25,719 bases of DNA from CAVZLD01 sp964522605 (GCA_964522605.1 CAZFWV010000056.1:1-25719), one strand, 5' to 3'; numbered from the stretch's first letter, positions 7,910 to 15,911 are shown. Notes: generated by a model not told the origin, from the letters alone. A program made the numbers and translations.

Positions 7910-7960
7910 GACCCCGGTTGGGTCGCAAGCGATCGCCTTGCGGCGCAGCCGAACCCGGTC
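7910..7960 (+). terminator. Structured 3' region after ptsI
   Basis: Starting a few bases after the ptsI stop, nested complementary segments can fold: GACC/GGTC at the base (7910-7913, 7957-7960), GGTT/AACC inside, and CGCAAG/CTTGCG (7924-7929, 7937-7942) around a seven-base loop. No T run follows, so it may be a processing or stabilising structure rather than an intrinsic terminator. Confidence 0.35.
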
Positions 7961-8024
7961 GGGCGGAGAGGCAGCCGTCGGAGTTCCGAATGCGGTTGAG
8001 AAACCAACTTGGTGAATCAACCTA

Positions 8025-8657
8025 GTGATGAATCGACAGAGACTGAGAATTCGTTTTCGAAAAGAGGGTGATCTACGACTGATCAGCCACCGTGACCTTG
8101 CGCGCACCCTGGAGCGCCAGTTTCGCCGCGCGAAGTTGCCTTTGGCCATGAGTGAGGGCTTTCATCCGCATCCGCGCATGACGTTCGCCTCCGCGCTGGC
8201 CCTGGGGATCGAGGGTGCCGACGAAGTGCTCGATGTGTTTTTGGACCAAGCCGTGACGGAAGGCCTTGTCGCGCGACGACTGCAGGAACAGTCCCCTCCG
8301 GGACTGGTGATCACGAGCGTCGAGGTACTGGATCCACAGGATCCCAAGCCCCGGGTCGATCGGGTGTGCTACACGATGCGCATTCCCACCCGTCGCCAAC
8401 AGGCCGCTCGTCATGCCATTCAGCAACTGCTGCAACAGACGGCCTGTCCGCTGGAACGCCCCGGAGGTCGGACTCCGATCGATGTGCGTCCCGCGATTGA
8501 AGAGCTGCGGTTGGACGGCGACAGCCTGCAACTGGGCCTCCGCGTGGACGCCCAGTCCCCGGTCCAACCACGGCAGATCCTGCAGGTCTTGGGCTTGGAT
8601 GACCTTGAGTCCCAAGGCGCTTACCTGGTCCGCACCAAGGTTCAACTGATTCAGTAA
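8025..8657 (+). CDS. DUF2344 / TIGR03936 family protein (radical SAM-linked)
   Basis: A 210-residue protein that opens with RLRIRFRKEGDLRLISHRDLARTLERQFRRAKLPLAMSEGFHPHPRM-type sequence, the signature of the family often annotated as radical SAM-linked protein. The conserved stretches are FISHRDL-like LISHRDL (near residue 19) and EGFHPHPRM (near 44). In many bacteria this domain follows a separate or fused radical SAM protein and precedes rng; here only this half is present, placed 95 bases before RNase E/G. The biochemical role is not established. A GTG at 8025 and an ATG at 8028 are adjacent possible starts, with no strong Shine-Dalgarno. Confidence 0.85.
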   Translation: MMNRQRLRIRFRKEGDLRLISHRDLARTLERQFRRAKLPLAMSEGFHPHPRMTFASALALGIEGADEVLDVFLDQAVTEGLVARRLQEQSPPGLVITSVEVLDPQDPKPRVDRVCYTMRIPTRRQQAARHAIQQLLQQTACPLERPGGRTPIDVRPAIEELRLDGDSLQLGLRVDAQSPVQPRQILQVLGLDDLESQGAYLVRTKVQLIQ

Positions 8658-8752
8658 AGTGAACACAACCCCGGGAGAAACCAGCGTCATGGAGTTCCGC
8701 GGCACTGATCGGTCCCTGGATCGCCCATCCTACGGCATGCAAAGGGATCAAG

Positions 8753-10390
8753 ATGAAAAAAGAGATTCTGATCAACGTCGCCCAACCGGAAGAATGCCGG
8801 ATCGCGATCGTTGAGGATGGGAACCTGGAAGAGCTTTCGATTGAGCGGGCCAGCCAGGACAACTACGTCGGGAACATCTACAAGGGAAAGGTCGTTAATC
8901 TGGAGCCGAGTATTCAGGCGGCATTCGTCGACTTTGGCGTCGGCCGCAATGGATTCCTCCACATCAGCGATGTTGAACCGCAGTACTTTCGCCAGGGCGG
9001 CTTCGACCCGGAAAAACTGTCCGCGGCCGAACGCGAGCGCGAACGGTACGAAATGGATGACGACGAGGGCGAGGAGGAAGATTCGCCCCGAGAACGGCGG
9101 GGCCGACCCGGCCGCGGACGCCCGAATCGAACCGGTGGCCGCCCCCGCTTCAAACCGCCAATCCAGGAAATCTTCCGTCGCGGCGACGAAGTCCTCGTTC
9201 AAGTGATTAAGGAGGGGATCGGTACGAAAGGCCCCACGCTTTCGACCTACATCAGTATCCCGGGCCGCTATCTCGTCCTGATGCCCGCCCTGGGTCGGAT
9301 TGGAGTCTCCCGCAAAATCGAAGACGACGAAGATCGCCGCCGACTACGGGACGCGTTGCTCGACTTGAATCCCCCCAAAGGTCTCGGATTCATCGTCCGC
9401 ACCGCCGGACAGGGCCGCACACGGCGTGACTTGTCCCGCGACCTCGCCTACCTGCTGCGACTCTGGAAAGTCATCGTTCGGCGGATTAAAGAAAATCCGG
9501 CGCCGGTCGACATCTACGAAGAAAGCGACATGATCATTCGCACGATTCGTGATGTGTTCACGGCCGATGTCGACGCGATCTATATCGATGAACGATCGGC
9601 CTATGAACGGGCACGCGAGTTCCTGCGGCTGGTGATGCCGCGACACGTCAATCGACTGAAGCTCTACGAAGGCCGTGAGCCGCTCTTTCATCGCTACAAG
9701 TTGGAGCAGGAGATCGCCAGTATCTACCGCCGCGAGGTCCCTCTGGCGAGCGGCGGTTCGATCGTGATCGATACGACGGAAGCCCTCGTCGCCATCGACG
9801 TCAACAGCGGCAGCTTCCGTACGGACGAGTCGGCCGAAGAAACGGCCTATCAGCTGAATCTCGCGGCCGCCAAAGAAATCGCCCGACAACTGCGATTGCG
9901 CGACCTGGGAGGCGTCATCGTCAATGACTTCATCGACATGCGTAAAGACCGCCATCGCCGGAATGTCGAACGCGCCCTTCGCGACGCGATGCGACGCGAC
10001 CGGGCCCGAACGCGCATCCTGCGGACCAGCCCGTTCGGGCTGATCGAAATGACCCGCCAGCGGGTCCGGCCCAGCCTGAAACGCAGCGTGTTCGCCGACT
10101 GCCCCTGCTGCTCCGGCCGCGGCGTCGTCAAGACGGACGAAAGTATGGCGATTGAAGTCATCCGCCTGCTAATGCTCGCCAGCCAGAACCCGGAAATCGC
10201 CCGCGTCAATGTTCGCGTCAACGATCGAGTCGCCGCCTACCTGAACAACCGCAAGCGGCGCGAATTGTCGGCGCTCGAAGAGGAAGGGAGCTTCTTGGTC
10301 CAAATCCTGGGTACCGAAGACGGCTTTCCGGAATTCCTCGAGATTCAATGCCAGGATGCCGCCGGTCGCGAGTTCCCCTGGCCCTACTGA
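8753..10390 (+). CDS. rng: Ribonuclease E/G family endoribonuclease
   Basis: A 545-residue single-strand-specific endoribonuclease for rRNA/mRNA processing, acting in the cytoplasm or at the membrane. It has the S1 domain (NYVGNIYKGKVVNLEPSIQ onward), the sensor/RNase H-like core and the DNase I-like catalytic part. The two metal-binding aspartates are in VAIDVNSGSF (Asp349) and NDFIDM (Asp395). The zinc-link cysteines are in CPCCSGRG (Cys450, Cys453). The S1 domain is split by an insertion at about residues 92-135: first acidic (DDDEGEEED), then Arg/Gly-rich, a likely disordered RNA- or protein-binding loop. The long C-terminal scaffold of RNase E is missing, so RNase G-type is the better label. 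The neighbours, DUF2344 and rplU, are common partners. Confidence 0.94.
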   Translation: MKKEILINVAQPEECRIAIVEDGNLEELSIERASQDNYVGNIYKGKVVNLEPSIQAAFVDFGVGRNGFLHISDVEPQYFRQGGFDPEKLSAAERERERYEMDDDEGEEEDSPRERRGRPGRGRPNRTGGRPRFKPPIQEIFRRGDEVLVQVIKEGIGTKGPTLSTYISIPGRYLVLMPALGRIGVSRKIEDDEDRRRLRDALLDLNPPKGLGFIVRTAGQGRTRRDLSRDLAYLLRLWKVIVRRIKENPAPVDIYEESDMIIRTIRDVFTADVDAIYIDERSAYERAREFLRLVMPRHVNRLKLYEGREPLFHRYKLEQEIASIYRREVPLASGGSIVIDTTEALVAIDVNSGSFRTDESAEETAYQLNLAAAKEIARQLRLRDLGGVIVNDFIDMRKDRHRRNVERALRDAMRRDRARTRILRTSPFGLIEMTRQRVRPSLKRSVFADCPCCSGRGVVKTDESMAIEVIRLLMLASQNPEIARVNVRVNDRVAAYLNNRKRRELSALEEEGSFLVQILGTEDGFPEFLEIQCQDAAGREFPWPY

Positions 10391-10832
10391 CCGGAGAACG
10401 GAACGCGAAACGTGACGCAGCGGCAACGGGCAGAGAGGCCGACTGGAGCCAAGTCGACCGACGGGAGCTCCGTGCGATGCGCAGGCGGCTTGCACGCTTC
10501 GGATGCGGGGGACGCAGCCCGCTGGCGCCCGACTCGGAGGGGCGAAGGAGGCAGAGGAACCGGAGATTGCCCTTGCCACTGCCCTCAACAATCGAAACTC
10601 CTCGTTCGTCAATCGTCGGTTCCTCCGCCCCTGGCCGTCCTCCCCCCCCACGATTTCCTGTTGACTCTTCACTTTTCCCACTGCGGCGTAAGTCGGCAGG
10701 CGCTGACCTGCACCCCAGCTCGGCGAAATTGTGCCGCGGGACTCGACGAACCGGATCAACGGTGATAAACTGCCGAATTCGTCTGGAAGGGCCGTCGATC
10801 ACCGGCCCCTGGTGCAGTCATAGGAAGCGAAG
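10391..10832. other. Spacer between rng and rplU
   Basis: About 440 bases without a convincing gene. It contains an imperfect long hairpin (10538-10632), a C-rich stretch near 10645, and the AT-richer segment TGATAAACT at 10763-10771, a possible -10 region for rplU with no good -35 hexamer. The rplU ribosome binding site AGGAAG is at 10822-10827. Confidence 0.6.
10538..10632 (+). other. Imperfect long hairpin between rng and rplU
   Basis: AGGGGCG (10538-10544) and GAGGAACCG (10554-10562) pair in order with CGGTTCCTC (10617-10625) and CGCCCCT (10626-10632), leaving a nine-base bulge on the left and a loop of about 54 bases. It could end the rng transcript, form part of an rplU leader, or be an RNA processing site. 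Only the pairing is seen. Confidence 0.4.
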
Positions 10833-11144
10833 ATGTACGCAATCATCGAAGACGGTGGCCGTCAATACAAAGTCGAAGAAGGCCAGGAAATCCACGTCGA
10901 TTACCGAGACGTCCCGAGCGGGGAACGGATCGAGTTCGACAAAGTGCTCGCCGTTTCCGACGAACATGGTCTCCGCACCGGCAGCCCCCAGGTGCCCGGC
11001 GCCTCGGTTTCCGCCCAGGTCCTCGGCGTGACCCTCGATTCAAAGATCTACGTGCAGAAACTGCGTCGCCGCAAAAACTCCCGTCGACGAACGGGCCACC
11101 GCCAGATGCACATCAAGGTGCGAATCGAGAAGATCGGCAGCTGA
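10833..11144 (+). CDS. rplU: Large ribosomal subunit protein bL21
   Basis: A 103-residue bL21, which binds 23S rRNA in the large subunit. MYAIIEDGGRQYKVEEGQ is the classical opening, and the C-terminal KLRRRKNSRRRTGHRQMHIKVRIEKI contains the basic RNA-binding motif with the conserved GHRQ segment. Length matches the family (about 100-105). AGGAAG lies five bases before the ATG. The gene for bL27 (rpmA), normally the next gene, is absent: the following 445 bases carry no such sequence. Function is certain from sequence. Confidence 0.97.
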   Translation: MYAIIEDGGRQYKVEEGQEIHVDYRDVPSGERIEFDKVLAVSDEHGLRTGSPQVPGASVSAQVLGVTLDSKIYVQKLRRRKNSRRRTGHRQMHIKVRIEKIGS

Positions 11145-11253
11145 CCGATCGATCCGCCCAACGACCGGTCCTGGCGAGCCACTTGCGCCGGCCCGTCTTT
11201 CTCGCAATTTCCGCAGACCCGTTCGAGATTCGGATGTTTCCCATCCCGTGACG

Positions 11254-11280
11254 AGCAACACGCGTTTCGAATGCGTTGCT
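11254..11280 (+). terminator. Possible rplU terminator hairpin
   Basis: AGCAAC (11254-11259) pairs with GTTGCT (11275-11280), with two further G-C pairs past a two-base bulge. TTT occurs shortly after but there is no real T tract. It lies about 110 bases after the rplU stop and before the nrdJ promoter. Confidence 0.25.
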
Positions 11281-11362
11281 AGCTTTGCTGTCATGAAGTC
11301 GCCGACCTGATCGCCGCAACGATCGGTCAGATCACGACTTACAACAAAAGCGAAAACACTTC

Positions 11363-11390
11363 TTGACGGCTCCTCTTTGCTGGTTAGAAT
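11363..11390 (+). promoter_or_regulatory. nrdJ promoter
   Basis: TTGACG (11363-11368) and TAGAAT (11385-11390) with a 16-base spacer are the best housekeeping promoter match in the window. Transcription should start near 11397, leaving a leader of about 190 bases before nrdJ. Confidence 0.7.
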
Positions 11391-11400
11391 CGACCCCTTC

Positions 11401-11447
11401 GCTCAACATGTTGTGGATGCCGTTCGGAAAACTACAATATGTTGTGT
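11401..11447 (+). promoter_or_regulatory. Tandem NrdR-box-like operators
   Basis: Two 16-base sites, GCTCAACATGTTGTGG (11401-11416) and CTACAATATGTTGTGT (11432-11447). Against the NrdR consensus acaCwAtATaTwGtgt the second agrees at 13 of 16 positions and the first at 11 of 16 by hand count. Their starts are 31 bases apart, about three helical turns, the usual NrdR arrangement. They begin a few bases after the likely transcription start of nrdJ, a position suited to repression. The nrdR gene itself is not in the window. Confidence 0.7.
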
Positions 11448-11532
11448 CTAGGCGACGGTGCGGCCAGGTCCTGATTCGGCGGATCCCCGATGATTCGCGA
11501 AATCGGACAGGACTTGTCGCCCGATATGATAA

Positions 11533-11550
11533 AGTGTACCTCTGTACACT
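11533..11550. promoter_or_regulatory. Dyad in the nrdJ leader
   Basis: AGTGTACCTCTGTACACT: seven-base perfect arms around a four-base spacer, about 40 bases before the nrdJ start. It could be a second operator or a small RNA hairpin. The GTAC-N4-GTAC centre resembles cyanobacterial-type LexA sites, but this is only a resemblance. Confidence 0.4.
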
Positions 11551-11589
11551 AAGTACGGAAACAGTCTCGACACTGGAAGGAGCTCCCCC

Positions 11590-14505
11590 ATGGCGACAGC
11601 AGATCTAGGTAGCCCCATGACGTCTTCCTCGACGACTCACGACGCGAAGAACGCGCGCGGACTGCGAATTGAGTCGCAGTTCTGCCCGGAGAGCGTCAGC
11701 GACCCGTTTGACACCACGGAATGGGAAATGCGTTCCGCGGCGATCAAGGGAGAGAACAGCGAGGTCCTTTTCGAGCAGCATGACTGCGAGATTCCCAAGA
11801 AGTGGAGTCAGTTGGCGACCAACGTGATCGTCAGCAAGTATTTTTACGGGGAGAACGGGACAACGGAGCGGGAGCACAGTGTCCGCCAGTTGATTCACCG
11901 CGTGACGCGTACGATTGCGGACTGGGGATTGCAGGACGGCTATTTCGCGAGCCCCGAGGATGGCGAACGGTTTTACCGCGATCTGACCTGGCTCTGTCTT
12001 CACCAGCACGGAGCGTTCAATTCGCCGGTCTGGTTCAACGTCGGTCTTTACCACCAGTACGGCGTTCAGGGGGCAAAGTGCAATTGGCACTGGGATCCGC
12101 ATACACAGTCGGTCCGCCAGCCGGAGAATCCCTACGAGTATCCGCAGGGATCCGCCTGCTTCATCCAGAGCGTGGGCGACAACATGGAAGACATCATGCG
12201 GCTGGCGACCAGCGAAGCGATGCTCTTCAAATTCGGCTCCGGCACCGGAACCGACCTCTCGACGATCCGTTCTCACCGCGAGAAGCTCTCGGGCGGCGGA
12301 CGCCCCTCGGGCCCCCTCTCGTTCATGCGGGTCTACGACCAGATTGCGGCGGTCGTGAAATCGGGTGGCAAGACGCGGCGTGCAGCCAAGATGCAGTCCC
12401 TGAAGGTTTGGCATCCAGACATTCTGGAATTCATTGAATGCAAGCACAAAGAGGAACAGAAGGCCCACTGCCTGATTGAAAAGGGAGGCTACGAGGCGAA
12501 CTTCAATGGAGAAGCGTATTCGTCGATTCTCTTCCAGAACGCGAATTTGTCGGTTCGCGTAACCGACGAGTTCATGCAGGCTGCCGAGCAAGAACTGACC
12601 TGGAACACGCATTGGATCACCGATCCGTCCGTCTCGGGTCCGAGTTATCCGGCCCACGAGCTGCTGCATCGAATGGCCGAATGCGCGTGGCATTGCGGGG
12701 ATCCTGGCCTGCAATACGACACCACGATCAATCGGTGGCACACGTGCCCCCAATCCGGACGAATTAATGCCAGCAATCCCTGCTCGGAATACATGTTCTT
12801 GGATGACACCGCCTGCAACTTGGCGAGTATCAATCTGATGAAGTTCCGCCGGGAAGATGGCACCTTCGATCATCCACGATTCACCGCGGCTTGCCGGCTG
12901 TTCTTCATCGCGCAAGAGATCCTCGTCGATCACGCGAGCTATCCGACCGATCGAATCGCCGAGAACAGCCATTTGTTCCGACCGCTTGGTCTGGGCTACT
13001 CCAACCTCGGCAGCCTGATCATGTCCAGTGGGTTGGCGTACGATTCGGATGCCGCACGAGGGCTCTGTGGAGCGGTTACGGCATTGCTGCACGGAGCGGC
13101 CAATTTAACGAGCAGCGAACTATCGACTGCGGTTGGCCCCTTCGATGGCTACCGCAAGAACCGCGATTCGTTTCTCCGGGTGATGCAGATGCATCGGGAT
13201 GCCGTGGAGAAAATCGACCCGGCAGGTCCGGCGGACCTGATCCAGGCGGCGCGAGAGCTGTGGACGCAAGTCCTGCAACAGGGCCGTCGAAACGGTTTCC
13301 GCAACGCGCAAGCCACCGTCCTGGCCCCGACCGGCACGATCAGCTTCCTGATGGATTGTGACACGACAGGCATCGAACCGGACATTGCCTTGGTCAAGTA
13401 CAAGCAACTGGCCGGTGGCGGCATGCTCAAAATCGTCAATCGCACGGTGTCTCTAGCGCTGCAAACGCTCGGTTACAGTGCCGAACAAACCTATGCGATC
13501 TGCGAGTACATCGATCAGAATGACACGGTCGAGGGAGCTCCCGAGTTGAAGGACGAGCATCTGAGCGTGTTCGACTGTGCGTTTAAGCCGGCCAACGGCG
13601 TACGGAGCATCCCCTGGCGGGCCCATGTCCGCATGATGGCGGCCGCGCAGCCGTTCCTGTCGGGAGCAATCTCGAAGACGGTCAATATGCCGGCGGATTC
13701 GACCGTCGATGATATTGCCGAAGCCTATCGTTGGGGTTGGAAGCTGGGCCTGAAGGCACTGGCCATCTATCGAGATGGCTCGAAGCAGAGCCAACCGCTC
13801 TCCACGTCCGCCGAGGGCAAGAGCAGCGAAAAGGACACCCCACGACCTCGGCGGGAACGGCTGCCCGACACGCGTCAGTCCGTAACCCACAAGTTCAACG
13901 TGAACGGCCACGAAGGCTATGTCACCGTGGGACTCTATGATGACGGTCGCCCCGGCGAATTGTTCATCACGATGGCGAAGGAGGGCAGCACGATTGGCGG
14001 CCTGATGGACAGCTTCGGTACCGCGGTCTCGATGAGCCTGCAGTATGGCGTCCCGCTGGAAGTCCTGGTCAACAAGTTCTCCCATTCTCGATTCGAACCG
14101 ATGGGGTACACGACAAACCCCGAAATCCGGATCGCGAAGAGTCTGGTGGATTACATCTTCCGCTGGCTCGGACTCAAGTTCCTGCCGGGTTATCGGGAAG
14201 CTTCCCAAGGCCTGTCCGCCAGCATTTCCAAGTCCACTTCGACAAGTCGGCCGCGGGAAACCAACGGACACGCGAAGGGAGCAAACGGCCAAGCGAGCAG
14301 CGCGGCTACCAAACCCGAAACGAACGAGCGGACCGAACTGCTGTTGCCGGATCCGGAAAGCGCCGAAACCCTCCAGGGGCGCAACGATCAGTTTGCCCGC
14401 TTCCAAAGTGACGCGCCCAGTTGCGACAACTGTGGGGCCATCACCGTCCGCAACGGCAATTGTTATCTGTGCCACAATTGCGGAAACAGCATGGGCTGCT
14501 CCTAA
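11590..14505 (+). CDS. nrdJ: Adenosylcobalamin-dependent (class II) ribonucleotide reductase
   Basis: A 971-residue class II ribonucleotide reductase that makes deoxyribonucleotides using adenosylcobalamin, with or without oxygen. The thiyl-radical cysteine lies in NPCSE (Cys398, with Asn396 and Glu400). The redox pair is probably Cys190 (GSACFIQSV) and Cys409 (TACNLASINL). PTGTISFLMDCDTTGIEPD near residue 580 is a further family motif. After a polar, Ser/Thr-rich linker (about 880-925) the protein ends in a cysteine cluster (CDNCG, CYLCHNCG, final GCS; Cys945-970), as in long NrdJ proteins, for zinc binding and re-reduction by thioredoxin. GGAAGGAG is placed seven bases before the ATG. It is a single-gene transcript behind a strong promoter with NrdR-like boxes. 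Confidence 0.97.
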   Translation: MATADLGSPMTSSSTTHDAKNARGLRIESQFCPESVSDPFDTTEWEMRSAAIKGENSEVLFEQHDCEIPKKWSQLATNVIVSKYFYGENGTTEREHSVRQLIHRVTRTIADWGLQDGYFASPEDGERFYRDLTWLCLHQHGAFNSPVWFNVGLYHQYGVQGAKCNWHWDPHTQSVRQPENPYEYPQGSACFIQSVGDNMEDIMRLATSEAMLFKFGSGTGTDLSTIRSHREKLSGGGRPSGPLSFMRVYDQIAAVVKSGGKTRRAAKMQSLKVWHPDILEFIECKHKEEQKAHCLIEKGGYEANFNGEAYSSILFQNANLSVRVTDEFMQAAEQELTWNTHWITDPSVSGPSYPAHELLHRMAECAWHCGDPGLQYDTTINRWHTCPQSGRINASNPCSEYMFLDDTACNLASINLMKFRREDGTFDHPRFTAACRLFFIAQEILVDHASYPTDRIAENSHLFRPLGLGYSNLGSLIMSSGLAYDSDAARGLCGAVTALLHGAANLTSSELSTAVGPFDGYRKNRDSFLRVMQMHRDAVEKIDPAGPADLIQAARELWTQVLQQGRRNGFRNAQATVLAPTGTISFLMDCDTTGIEPDIALVKYKQLAGGGMLKIVNRTVSLALQTLGYSAEQTYAICEYIDQNDTVEGAPELKDEHLSVFDCAFKPANGVRSIPWRAHVRMMAAAQPFLSGAISKTVNMPADSTVDDIAEAYRWGWKLGLKALAIYRDGSKQSQPLSTSAEGKSSEKDTPRPRRERLPDTRQSVTHKFNVNGHEGYVTVGLYDDGRPGELFITMAKEGSTIGGLMDSFGTAVSMSLQYGVPLEVLVNKFSHSRFEPMGYTTNPEIRIAKSLVDYIFRWLGLKFLPGYREASQGLSASISKSTSTSRPRETNGHAKGANGQASSAATKPETNERTELLLPDPESAETLQGRNDQFARFQSDAPSCDNCGAITVRNGNCYLCHNCGNSMGCS

Positions 14506-14838
14506 ACGCCCCGACGCATCCCGCGACTTCCGTGCCCCGTCGGTTCGGCGTTGACAACGACCGAACCGGCGGGCGCTTCTCCCCATGGTTAGATCCGCAA
14601 TCGGTGGGACAACGGCAAGGGGCGCAGTGCACAGAGCACCGAGACGAACGCAATTGCCGAACCGAACGCCATCAACCCAATTTGCAGATCCACCGCCCAT
14701 GTCCTTTGCCAAAAGCCACAGTCCTGTTTCCCCGTGGATCTTTAAGCAAAGATCATGCCGGTCACTTTTTCGAAGAAAAACGACGCCTTCGCTGCAAGCT
14801 GTAATCGAAACGATTCGCGCGCGTCTCAGAACGGGCCG
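14506..14838. other. Spacer between convergent nrdJ and sigma-54 activator genes
   Basis: About 330 bases between two convergent genes. Apart from the hairpin at 14541-14568 I see no gene, repeat or regulatory motif here. Confidence 0.6.
14541..14568. terminator. Hairpin between convergent genes
   Basis: CGGTTCGG (14541-14548) pairs with CCGAACCG (14561-14568), and GTT/AAC can pair inside the loop. It lies 36 bases after the nrdJ stop. No T tract follows, so termination is only probable. Confidence 0.45.
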
Positions 14839-15834
14839 TCAATCCTGACGGACCAGGGCGTCTTGATCTTCCGATTGAAGTTCTGCGAGCATGCGGGTCA
14901 GCGTGTTCGCGTGGACACCCAACAATTTGGCCGCGCGTCCCTTGTGCCCCTCTGTCGCCCGCAAAGCCTGTCGAACCGCGGCCGCACGGAGCCGGCTGAG
15001 ATCGAAATAAGGCAGTCGATCCTGGGTGAGGGGCGAGCGAATCTGATTGGGCAAGGCGGGGGCACAATCCAACACGTAGGATTGCTCGATGACGTGCGAG
15101 AGCTGGCGAATGTTGCCCGGCCACGTGTAGGTGCAGAACTGCTGAAGCGCTTCACCATCCGGTTCCCAGACAGAGCGCTGATAGCGATCGGCAAATCGGT
15201 GCGAGAAAAATTGGATGTAGGCGGGGATATCTTCCACACAATCTCGCAGCGGCGGAACCTTCAATTCGACCATGTTCAATCGGAAGAAGAGATCCTCGCG
15301 AAAACTACCGCGACGGACTTCCGACTCCAGGTCCCGATTCGTCGCCGCGATGATCTGCACATCGACGGGAACCGGCGTTGCGGCACCGACCGGAGTGACT
15401 TCGGATTCCTGCAGAACACGGAGCAGCTTGGGCTGCAATTCGAGCGGCATTTCGCCGACTTCATCCAGGAAGACAATCCCTCCCTGGGCGGCGCGAAAGA
15501 CGCCCAAAGAAGCCCCGAGGGCACCGGTAAACGCGCCCTTCTCATGCCCAAACAACTGACTCTCCGCCAGCGTGGGCGTCAACGCCGCACAGTTAACGGG
15601 GACGAATGGACGCAACTTGCGGCGTCCCATTTGATGGACCAACTTGGCCCAGACTTCTTTGCCTGTGCCCGTCTCCCCTGAAATCAAGACCGTGCAGCCG
15701 ACTTCGGCAGCACGCTCGGCGTGGCGGGCAACCCGTCGAACCGCGGGATTGCAGCCGAGAATCCATTCCCCCTGGAGGAACCTTTGATGGAGCGGCAGAG
15801 CGCTCGCTGAGATCCCTTGAACCGGTTCCGCCAT
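14839..15834 (-). CDS. Sigma-54-dependent transcriptional activator without sensor domain
   Basis: A 331-residue enhancer-binding protein that remodels sigma-54 RNA polymerase by ATP hydrolysis. It consists only of the AAA+ domain and a Fis-type DNA-binding helix-turn-helix. Walker A is GETGTGKE (about residues 53-60), the sigma-54-contacting loop GAFTGA (100-105) is intact, Walker B is GGIVFLDEVGEM, and the arginine-finger region reads FREDLFFRLN. The C-terminal GRAAKLLGVHANTLTRML is the helix-turn-helix. Only about 25 residues precede the AAA+ domain, so there is no receiver, GAF or PAS domain; control would have to come from a partner protein, as with PspF. The ATG at 15834 has GGAG six bases upstream; a GTG at 15861 is an unsupported alternative. 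Confidence 0.92.
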   Translation of the reverse strand: MAEPVQGISASALPLHQRFLQGEWILGCNPAVRRVARHAERAAEVGCTVLISGETGTGKEVWAKLVHQMGRRKLRPFVPVNCAALTPTLAESQLFGHEKGAFTGALGASLGVFRAAQGGIVFLDEVGEMPLELQPKLLRVLQESEVTPVGAATPVPVDVQIIAATNRDLESEVRRGSFREDLFFRLNMVELKVPPLRDCVEDIPAYIQFFSHRFADRYQRSVWEPDGEALQQFCTYTWPGNIRQLSHVIEQSYVLDCAPALPNQIRSPLTQDRLPYFDLSRLRAAAVRQALRATEGHKGRAAKLLGVHANTLTRMLAELQSEDQDALVRQD

Positions 15835-15893
15835 TACAGACTCCGCTGGCAGCTGACGCACTTCGTCGTCAACGTCGCGCTTTCAGAGTGTGT

Positions 15894-15911
15894 GTTACCG
15901 CAAGCGGTAAC
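15894..15911. promoter_or_regulatory. Perfect dyad upstream of the sigma-54 activator
   Basis: GTTACCGCAAGCGGTAAC: eight-base perfect arms with a two-base centre, 60 bases before the ATG and about 60 bases after the predicted transcription start. The short centre favours a dimeric protein-binding site over an RNA hairpin. Autoregulation by the activator is one option. Confidence 0.5.

Larger units (their letters stand above)
11145..11589. other. Spacer and nrdJ leader
   Basis: About 445 bases between rplU and nrdJ. It holds a weak hairpin after rplU (11254-11280), a strong promoter (11363-11390), two NrdR-like boxes (11401-11447), a dyad (11533-11550) and the nrdJ ribosome binding site GGAAGGAG (11575-11582). 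No rpmA or other gene was found. Confidence 0.75.

Noticed and set aside
7971..7979. GCAGCCGTC after ptsI as a third copy of the palindromic repeat arm
   Set aside because: Only nine bases match the 28-base arm and there is no opposite arm nearby; chance is sufficient.
11391..11589. Cobalamin riboswitch in the nrdJ leader
   Set aside because: The leader is long and the enzyme needs B12, but I see no B12 box or the expected conserved folds; only a CACTG pentamer is present.
11605..13092. Long open frame (495 codons) on the minus strand opposite nrdJ
   Set aside because: It lies entirely antisense to a clear nrdJ, has no recognisable domain, and such frames are expected in GC-rich coding DNA.
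13453..14712. Open frame of 419 codons antisense to the nrdJ 3' part
   Set aside because: Antisense shadow of nrdJ with Arg/Gly-rich low-information sequence and no ribosome binding site.
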